A stretch of 64,000 nucleotides of DNA from Amorphochlora amoebiformis (taxonomy: Eukaryota; Cercozoa; Chlorarachniophyceae). Location of the stretch: the NCBI GenBank assembly GCA_054601695.1, contig BAAHQB010000101.1, forward strand, positions 62,001-126,000, given 5' to 3'. The notes beneath the pieces were generated by a model. The model was not told the DNA's origin. It was given only the letters and a program-made list of their open reading frames with translations, and ran no database searches. Both the position numbers and the translations under genes were made by a program. This document shows positions 35,701-64,000 of this stretch, piece after piece (the first letter of the stretch is position 1; each line of letters opens with the position of its first letter).

Positions 35701-35793
35701 CGTACGCGTACGGGCTATCGCATCGAATTGAATATTATGCTTTTTCTCAAGTTTTATCATTTCCTAATAGATTGTTAGTATATATATATATAG

Positions 35794-35848
<55 letters not shown>

Positions 35849-35925
35849 CGTACGCGTACGGGCTATCGCATCGAATTGAATATTATGCTTTTTCTCAAGT
35901 TTTATCATTTCCTAATAGATTGTTA

Positions 35926-35963
<38 letters not shown>

Positions 35964-36049
35964 TACGCGTACGGGCTATCGCATCGAATTGAATATTATG
36001 CTTTTTCTTAATTCTTATCATTTCCTAATAGATTTTGAGTCGATAGATA

Positions 36050-36093
<44 letters not shown>

Positions 36094-36284
36094 CGTACGT
36101 GTACGGGCTATCGCATCGAATTGAATATTATGCTTTTTCTCAAGATTTATCATTTCCTATTAGATTTATAGTATATATATATATGTATATTGACATAGAA
36201 ATACAGTATATATATATATATAGCGTACGCGTACGGGTATGCACATTGAATATCATGCTTTTTACAAGTTACATTAATAGATTT

Positions 36285-36321
<37 letters not shown>

Positions 36322-36428
36322 TTATATATATATATTATATATGTATATAGCGTACGCGTACGGGCTATCGCTTCGAATTGAATATTATGCTTTTTCTTAA
36401 GTCTTACCATTTCCTAATAGATTTTGAG

Positions 36429-36484
<56 letters not shown>

Positions 36485-37085
36485 CATACACATACATATA
36501 TATATATATATATATATTCATACATACATATATTACAGATAACATACAAGCCTTCGCATCGACTTTAATCTAATACATTTCTCAAACTCATCATTTCGGG
36601 AGAATCTCGGAGATCATCCCATCCGTTACTACCCGATAACACCCGGCACTACTTTGGAATAACTCATGTACATGAAAACAAGACCCTATATAGATGCATT
36701 TAAGATCTATGAACTAGTATACCGAGGGTATGGTAGTACCCGATAGCACCGGGGAATACTGAGTAATATCGGATACTACCGGTTAGTATTATGTAAGTAC
36801 CGTATACGTACGGATATATATGTATATATATGTATATATATATATATATATATATACCAATACATATGTATATATATATATATATTTATATACATATAAA
36901 TATATGTATGTATTGTATTATACTTATATCGACAAAGATTTATATCATATGTAAATGTAAAAATACATAAACATTTATATAAATATGTGTGCATGTATAT
37001 ATACATATGTATGTATATATATATATATATATTTATATACATACACATACACCTGCATGCAATCCCACAGCCCTTTCATTTGCCC

Positions 37086-37120
<35 letters not shown>

Positions 37121-37135
37121 TTACATATATATACG

Positions 37136-37173
<38 letters not shown>

Positions 37174-38334
37174 TATTTGTAAATATTCATATGCATGTAT
37201 ACATACACATATATATGTATATACATATATATATACATACATAATATAAAGATCCGTATATACACATAAAATACAAAGTCTAATACAAATATTTATATAT
37301 ATGTATATATATATATATATATATACATTAATATAAAAGTTTTAATTACCACTCATTCACTCCTATTTCTATCTGTAACCCCAACCCCAGCCCTAACCCT
37401 AACCCCAGCCCTAACCCTAACCCTAACCCTAACCCTAACCTAACCCTAACCCTAACTCTAACCCTAACCCTAACCCTAACCCTAACGTCAAACTCTAACT
37501 CTAATCACAAACGCGAATCTAACCCTAACGCTATGCAGCGTTACCAAGGAATATCTTAGCAAGATTATCAGAACGCGAAAAATAATGATGTCGATCCTAA
37601 GGTTAGGGTTAGGGTTAGGGTTAGGGTTAGGGTTAGGGTTAGGGTTAGGGTTAGGGTTAGGGTTAGGGTAAGGGTTAGGGTTAGGGTTGAGATTAGGGTT
37701 AGGATTAGGGTTAGGGTTAAACTTAGGGTTAAGGTATAAGATCAGTAGATGTACAGCAAGTTTCGGGTCAGGGTTTGAGTTAGAGTTAGGTTTAGGGATA
37801 AGGGAGTTAGGGTTAGGGATAAGGTTAGGGTTAGGGTTAGAGTTAGGGTTAGAATTAGGGTTGGGGTTAGGGTTTTGACCAGCTTAGGATCAAGCTTACA
37901 AGTGTAGTTGAAATCATCTTCCTATTGCATAGGTTAGGATTAGAGTTGGGGTTAGGGTTAGGGTTAGGTTCGGTTAGGGTTAGGGTTAGGATTAGGGTTA
38001 GGGTAGGGTAAGGGTTAGGTTCGGTTAGGGTTAGGGTTACATTTAAGTTAAACGGTTAAGATTAGGGATAAGATTCCTCGATACATTGTAGCTTAGGGTT
38101 AGGCTTGGGGATATCAATGCGACCGTTAGGGTTAGGGTTAGGGTTAGGGTTAGGGTTAGGGTTAGGGTTAGGGTTAGGGTTAGGGTTAGGGTTAGGGTTA
38201 GGGTTAGGGTTAGGGATAAATGTGGACCTCGTGGCTATATATACGAAGGGCGGAAGGGCTTAAGTAGCGTAAAGGCTTGATTAAATCTGAGAGATTCTTG
38301 TTTGAATCTCTAATGTATATATATATATATATAA

Positions 38335-38376
<42 letters not shown>

Positions 38377-38476
38377 GATATGTGTGTATATATGTAAGGG
38401 CTTGATTAAATCTGACAGATTCTTGTTTGAATCTCTAATGTATATTTTTGTATATCATATATATATATACATATGT

Positions 38477-38533
<57 letters not shown>

Positions 38534-38906
38534 AGGGCTTGATTAAATCTGAGAGATTCTTTGAATCTCTAATATATGTATATATATATTATATATATGT
38601 GTATGTATATATATGTGTGTATATATATATATATATTTATATATGTATATGTGTAAGGGCTTGATAAAATCCGCGAGATTCTTGCTTGAATCTCTAAAGT
38701 ATATTTGTGTATATTTTATATACATTTATATATATATATATACATATATATGTATACATATATATGTATATATATGCATATATATATACATATATGTATA
38801 TATATATATATACAAGGGCTTGATTAAATCCGAGAGATTCTTTGTTGAATCTCTAACGTATATGTGTGTGTATATGTTGTTAAGATATATAAACTTATAT
38901 TTAAAT

Positions 38907-38968
<62 letters not shown>

Positions 38969-39217
38969 ATGTAACAGCGCATATGTAACGATAGACAAAT
39001 ACAAAGAAATTCAGAATCCCATATCTATATTATATATATATACATATATGTATGTATGTATATATATATATATTTATATATATATTCATATAGATATACC
39101 TATATGAGGAAATTATGTACGTGTATGCAATTATTTGGAATGTATGAAGTTCTATATACTTACATGTACATAGTCCATATATATATACTTACATTAATTA
39201 TAAAAATATATCTAGGA

Positions 39218-39248
<31 letters not shown>

Positions 39249-39249
39249 C

Positions 39250-39283
<34 letters not shown>

Positions 39284-39439
39284 CATATATATATATATAC
39301 TCTTAAATATATATATACTTATGTATATATATATATATATTTATATATACCCGAAGCCTCTTGTATCCCATTTCTTTAATTTGTCTACTCCGGATATCTT
39401 AGTATATATAAATAAATATATACGTATATATATATGTAT

Positions 39440-39478
<39 letters not shown>

Positions 39479-39718
39479 TATATACATACAATGAATACGT
39501 AAACATAGACATATATATATTTATATATGTATATTTTACATACACTCACAGATATATATATATATATATATATATGTATAAATATATATATATGTAGGTA
39601 TATATATGTTCATGTATATATGTATACATATACTAAATTGTCATATACGTTTATGTATACTGTAGAATTGATATATCTATTCAATACATACATGCCTATA
39701 TATATATAAATTATATTG

Positions 39719-39750
<32 letters not shown>

Positions 39751-39935
39751 GTATATTAACACATATATGTTCATGTGCAAATGCATATGATTTATATGTA
39801 TGCCCATATGTATGTGCATGTGTGTCTTGAAAAACAAACACACACAAAACACACGCATGTGTGTATGTGTGTGTGTGTATATGTATGCACATATATTGCT
39901 ATGTATGTATACATATGTATGTGTATATATATATG

Positions 39936-39975
<40 letters not shown>

Positions 39976-40129
39976 CATATTTATTTCTATGTATGTATAC
40001 ATGTATATACATATATATATATATATATAATATATATATATATATACCTTATCTCTATCTTTATAGGCCTTAATGATTGCTATAACATGAGCATTAGCTG
40101 ATAATGATTCCACCAAGTTTACTCTAACA

Positions 40130-40166
<37 letters not shown>

Positions 40167-40178
40167 AAGATGTATATC

Positions 40179-40211
<33 letters not shown>

Positions 40212-40212
40212 A

Positions 40213-40309
<97 letters not shown>

Positions 40310-40604
40310 ACATATAACATAAAACTATTATTTGCCATAACATGGCATTAGCTAATATCAATTCGAATAAGTTCACTCTAAGACGTGTATATAACTTAGG
40401 AGATACTGGCATTAAATTACTATCACATACACACAGACATATATATATATATATATAATATATATATATAATATATACACATATATATAGAAATATATAT
40501 ATGTATACTTTAAACGTTTATATACTATCGTAGACACAAGTGATCGTATACATACATACATACACACTCATATATATATATATGTATATATATATATTAT
40601 ATAT

Positions 40605-40661
<57 letters not shown>

Positions 40662-40684
40662 ACGCATATGACGTACACACACAA

Positions 40685-40750
<66 letters not shown>

Positions 40751-41103
40751 TACATTCATGGATATACCTTAAGCGTTTATATACTATAGGAGATACCAGT
40801 GATCGAACAGTACCCGTTACACAGACTGCTACTAACGGATTCTGATATGTATATTTCATTGTGTGTATCTGCTATCTATTACATTGTGTGCATCTGGTAT
40901 GTATTACATTGTGTGTATGCATTAGCATGCGAATATTCAGACTTTATTCGTTTTACACATATTTTGATGTATGTGGATGTTTGCGGGTGTGCATGTGTAT
41001 GCATCTATTTCTATATATGTATATATATATTTATATATGTGATATTCATATAGTCATAAAGCTGCGACTAAAATACACATCCCCAACACATACACACACA
41101 CAG

Positions 41104-41153
<50 letters not shown>

Positions 41154-41258
41154 TATGTACACTAGTATTTATATGTGTATATATACATATATATATATAT
41201 ATATTATATAATATAAATTCTTCATGTAATAAGTATACATCTATAATATACATATATG

Positions 41259-41310
<52 letters not shown>

Positions 41311-41805
41311 TACATTTGTACACACGTGATGTTTATATATACATCTCTAATATGACTCTTTTTTCATCTCCAAATTTAAACACTTACGTGATAAATTACA
41401 TTTTTTTCGGATTTGAGTCGTAGACCTTTCTTTTTCACCATAAAAATCACTTCCTGTTCTTGCTGTACAATAAATACTTTAGTAAATTTATTGTAATTGT
41501 CTATACAAACATATATGATATATACACACATATATATATTTACATATACACGCTATTGCACACACACGTTCAGACACAAGCAGATATACACAAACATATT
41601 GACCACATACCTTGCTGCCATATCCTTCTTCCCTAACCCCCGAGCCGCGTTTTTCTTCAGATTTCCCAACTTCTTCTCGAAATTTGTCGGCAAAATCTAC
41701 ACTGACTATATTGTGTGCATGATGTTCGTCTAAACTGGCAAGACATAGTAATATCAAGCCGAAACTTATGCTCAAGGGAATGCAGAGCCGAACTGGTCCC
41801 GCCAT
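29468..41805 (-). CDS. Secreted/Golgi glycosyltransferase-like protein, 19 exons
   Basis: Exons: 41805-41611, 41462-41388, 40841-40768, 40123-40048, 39397-39351, 39151-39121, 39024-38990, 38309-38245, 38091-38054, 37921-37880, 37596-37545, 37084-37053, 35480-35380, 34479-34413, 32726-32666, 31670-31623, 30836-30805, 30374-30319, 29489-29468 (TAA). The coding total is 1149 nt, exactly 383 codons, with phase kept at all 18 GT-AG junctions. The N-terminus [20 protein letters not shown] is a signal peptide or type II anchor. [12 protein letters not shown] near 94, [13 protein letters not shown] at 267-279, [10 protein letters not shown] at about 300 and [14 protein letters not shown] resemble the order of motifs in eukaryotic glycosyltransferase-like proteins (I believe the DUF7796 group); substrate unknown. 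The acidic motif RTRTD may be the sugar-nucleotide or metal site (inference). Exons 6, 7, 9 and the last are the least certain. Confidence 0.6.
29957..30152 (-). repeat. Two 3' echoes of glycosyltransferase-like exon 18 (and one of exon 16 at about 31485-31462)
   Basis: The exon end coding KELDW with its AG|GTATAT donor recurs at about 30152-30124 and 29985-29957. A decayed copy of the end of exon 16 lies at about 31485-31462. All follow their complete exon in transcript order. Confidence 0.65.
32083..32135. repeat. CTCGGAACCCAGAATATT tandem repeat
   Basis: Two and a half copies of an 18-bp unit in the intron between glycosyltransferase-like exons 15 and 16. The core TCGGAACCCA is shared with a coding repeat in the kinase and with the 33-bp repeat at 63.3 kb. 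Confidence 0.7.
32402..32440 (-). repeat. 3' echo of glycosyltransferase-like exon 15
   Basis: A degenerate copy of the exon end (TDVHRG, here TGVHRG) with a GTATAAT donor, after the complete exon 32726-32666. Confidence 0.6.
33121..34320 (-). repeat. (GA)n tract in a glycosyltransferase-like intron
   Basis: About 1.2 kb of GA-rich simple sequence with AGCGAGAG and AAGAAGAG variants, within the intron between exons 34479-34413 and 32726-32666. CU-rich in the sense RNA. Confidence 0.9.
34485..34815 (-). repeat. Purine tract just upstream of exon 14
   Basis: GAGAAAAAG with aattaaaaa interruptions. In the sense direction it is a CU-rich tract of about 330 nt that ends a few bases before the attccag acceptor of exon 34479-34413, so it forms an unusually long polypyrimidine tract. 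Confidence 0.8.
35140..35325 (-). repeat. Two 3' echoes of glycosyltransferase-like exon 13
   Basis: Copies of the exon end (TDSVWLQP..) lie after the complete exon at about 35320-35270 and 35185-35130, ending in GTATATA-type donors. The second is strongly changed ([10 protein letters not shown]). Confidence 0.75.
35500..36597 (-). repeat. Seven 5' echoes of glycosyltransferase-like exon 13
   Basis: The exon start coding [21 protein letters not shown], with its attag acceptor, is repeated at about 35606-35532, 35771-35699, 35917-35847, 36030-35960, 36164-36093, 36275-36222 and 36421-36349. A diverged eighth lies near 36597-36549. Each runs into TA repeat just after ACGCGTACGC. The complete exon 35480-35380 follows. 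Confidence 0.85.
37376..38216. repeat. Two-orientation telomere-repeat block spanning glycosyltransferase-like exons 9-11
   Basis: CCCTAA at 37376-37530, then TTAGGG at 37600-37735, 37780-37875, 37930-38040 and 38128-38215. Three short exons (38091-38054, 37921-37880, 37596-37545) sit between arrays. Exon 11 is entered through ccctaaccttag and exon 9 through ccctaag, both in repeat sequence. Confidence 0.88.
38396..38852 (-). repeat. Four 5' echoes of glycosyltransferase-like exon 8
   Basis: Truncated exon starts ([13 protein letters not shown] and variants) lie at about 38852-38813, 38697-38655, 38575-38533 and 38440-38396, each after a TTAG acceptor. The complete exon, which alone continues to RYLSPSAL, is the last at 38309-38245. 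Only the first copy has a GT where the truncation falls. Confidence 0.85.
40332..40409 (-). pseudogene. Fused echo of glycosyltransferase-like exons 3 and 4, no intron
   Basis: Read on the minus strand, 40409-40378 matches the end of exon 3 (..SP-LYTRLR) and continues at 40377 directly into text matching the start of exon 4 ([12 protein letters not shown] versus [12 protein letters not shown]). The join falls at the splice junction (TTAG|AGTGAAC versus spliced TTAAG|AGTAAAC). It sits inside the intron that separates these two exons. It is either a fragment of spliced cDNA or a copy older than the intron. Roughly three quarters of positions match by eye. Confidence 0.7.
40506..40536 (-). repeat. 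3' echo of glycosyltransferase-like exon 3
   Basis: CGATCACT..ATAGTATATAAACG recurs with changes just after exon 3 in transcript order, ending in a GTATAC donor-like site. Confidence 0.6.
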
Positions 41806-42046
41806 TCAGGTTTACACGTGTACGACACGTGTTGGTGCGAAAAGTTTGGGCAGACCGATTCATGGTTAGGATTGTCAGTCACCTGTCAGTCTAGTGTGAC
41901 TCGCCCCTCTGTCACCCGGAACCCAGAATTCATTAGGCCGAATTTCCCGCGGCGGGGTATCGGGGAAGAGCCATCCGCATACCCTTCAAAACTGAAAACA
42001 CAACCGTACCGATGGTGGCTTCAAGGTATCCAGACCCATTATTTAT
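41806..42046. promoter_or_regulatory. Short divergent promoter region with paired ACACGTGT palindromes
   Basis: The two start codons (41805 minus, 42098 plus) are 292 bp apart. ACACGTGT occurs at 41814-41821 and 41825-41832, close to the minus-strand start. The spacer is unusually GC-balanced and free of TA repeat. A shared bidirectional promoter is inference. Confidence 0.4.
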
Positions 42047-42097
42047 ATGTACTCTACAGGTTCTCTGAGGAGAGAGGGAAAAAAGTATGTAGGAAAA

Positions 42098-51031
<8,934 letters not shown>

Positions 51032-52474
51032 TGATCTGTGGATTTTATCTAGTTTATACGCTATGATCACAATTGATCAGTATATTATATCTATACTGAT
51101 AAGGCTACTATAGCTCATCCTATCGACTCATAAGACTTTTCAAGTAATGTTCTGAATGATCTGAATGAGTGAAATTTAACATTTACTATTACTAGATTTA
51201 GTGACTACGGTTTACGAGGAAAACTTGCTCGATCATGATCTAGTTTACATCAGTACGATGGTATGGAGGGTTATATAAAATACATCTATCCAGGAAGCAT
51301 TTGTTAGCTAGCTAGTATATGCTTATACCGGTGATGTCGGATATACTATATGATTATTATTATGCTAGTTACACCTTTTGTGAGTTTATGATGATTTTAC
51401 AACTACTAGTGTCAACTATTATACAGTCTAGACAGTATTATATGTCATTCAGGTATGTGACAGACAGTATCCGACCCTGTAAGTCATACAGAATGGTCAT
51501 ATAACCGTCATTCGTGGTTGAAAATATCCAAATTCACCACAATTAACGTCTGCTATATATTTCACTCTATTTTGCATCTAACGCTATTTTAATTGTTGGT
51601 ATGATTTGTGGCCTCTAGTAGATGTCTACAATCAACCTACATTGCTTTCGCCATCGCTGTAGCCCACGTATATTGTCTGACAGGATAAGGCTGTCAGTCC
51701 TCTAGCCTCCTCGTTTCCGAACAAATTTAAAACCTGAAAAGTGATATCTATTTTAATTAGCCTAAAAAGCATATTTCAGTAGCTCAAATTCCCACACAAA
51801 TCATAGTGTCTCCCTATGACCACTGGTACGTAAAGGGGGGAACGCTTAAAAACATCGAGTATAGTGATGTAAGCACCTACCGGCGCCCTAAAACATAATG
51901 GATCATAGTAAATAGAAGTGCTGGAAATATAGACGAAGTCAGAGGTGTTCACACTTCGCAGTAAAGAGTGTAGAGGAATGACATGAAAGAAGCTGTGGCC
52001 CAGGAGCTGTCATTCATGCGGCGTGATATGGTGTCATATCACGCATATGTCACCGATATGTGTCACGCATGATACTATCTTGGATTCCGACGAATTTGCC
52101 CATTATTTTTGGGCATTTTTCCCTCTTTTTCCCCTTCTTTTTTTACATTTTTCTGCCTAAATTTTTGATTTCCGATTACCTATCCTAACTACGGTAAGGG
52201 GTATCAAAGTTTGAGGTAACTAGAATCGCCCAAGCCCATCCATGGCTTTTGTCGAAGAGTATTTATTGGGATATATCTGCATATCAAAAGTCTTACATAA
52301 AAACATAACGAATATTTAATACAAAGATATTAAAAATATAATATCCTAATATAAAAGTTGTTGAAATCGCCTAAATATATAACCAAAATAAATGATGGCT
52401 TTGACTACATTCGATGCACCATAAATTGATAAGCCCGCGCGGGGGGTGTGCTTGCGTGTGAAAACCAACCTATC
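51032..52474. other. Intergenic between transposase-like and sarcosine dehydrogenase-like genes
   Basis: AT-rich, mostly unique sequence without TA arrays. It contains a perfect 10-bp hairpin at 52021-52044 and a GC-rich patch (cgcgcgggg) just before the next start codon. No further gene and no inverted terminal repeat partner were recognised. Confidence 0.6.
52021..52044. other. Perfect hairpin
   Basis: GCGTGATATG, loop GTGT, CATATCACGC. A related word (gtcacgcatgat) follows at about 52064. Possible remnant of a small inverted-repeat element between the two genes, or a structured RNA element; function unknown. Confidence 0.45.
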
Positions 52475-63977
<11,503 letters not shown>

Positions 63978-64000
63978 GTATATATATGTGTACACATATA

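Noticed and set aside
35500-38852. Repeat arrays considered as CRISPR-like (regular repeats with spacers)
   Set aside because: The repeats are exon fragments with splice sites and the spacers are TA runs in a eukaryotic gene.

Overview
The window is nuclear DNA of an intron-rich eukaryote, almost certainly a unicellular one. It has spliceosomal GT-AG introns, short exons (often 26-80 nt), introns made largely of TA dinucleotide runs, and many interstitial arrays of the telomere repeat TTAGGG/CCCTAA. I cannot name the lineage. Nearly all long open frames here are simple repeats read as IYIYIY, SLSLSL or LGLGLG and are not genes. I found the genes by reading short non-repeat islands, requiring AG and GT borders, and requiring the codon phase to carry across every junction. 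This gave five multi-exon models.

Layout: (1) 16933 to the left edge, minus strand: a protein kinase with a long Ser/Glu/Pro-rich N-terminal region, 22 exons, running off the window before its catalytic loop. (2) about 19527-27344, plus strand: 12 exons of a protein that resembles dynactin subunit 3 (p24); the first exon was not found. (3) 41805-29468, minus strand: a 19-exon, 382-residue secreted or Golgi protein of glycosyltransferase-like type. (4) 42098-51031, plus strand: a 9-exon, about 2084-residue protein of mobile-element type. It has a DDE transposase core split by a WRN-type 3'-5' exonuclease, followed by an OTU domain and a C-terminal Ulp1 (C48) protease. (5) 52475 to the right edge, plus strand: a sarcosine dehydrogenase-like mitochondrial FAD enzyme, 14 exons seen.

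Genes 1 and 2 diverge from 16.9-19.5 kb, 2 and 3 converge on 27.3-29.5 kb, and 3 and 4 diverge from a 292-bp spacer. The genes are functionally unrelated.

The most unusual feature is shared by genes 1, 2, 3 and 5. Their introns hold tandem series of partial exon copies ('echoes'). Copies of the 5' part of an exon, with its 3' splice site, lie before the complete exon. Copies of the 3' part, with its donor, lie after it. One exon of the sarcosine dehydrogenase gene has six such copies before the complete one, at about 124-bp spacing. In one intron an echo carries the end of exon 3 joined directly to the start of exon 4, as in spliced mRNA. Telomere-repeat arrays lie inside introns and in several cases supply the 3' splice site itself (ccctag).
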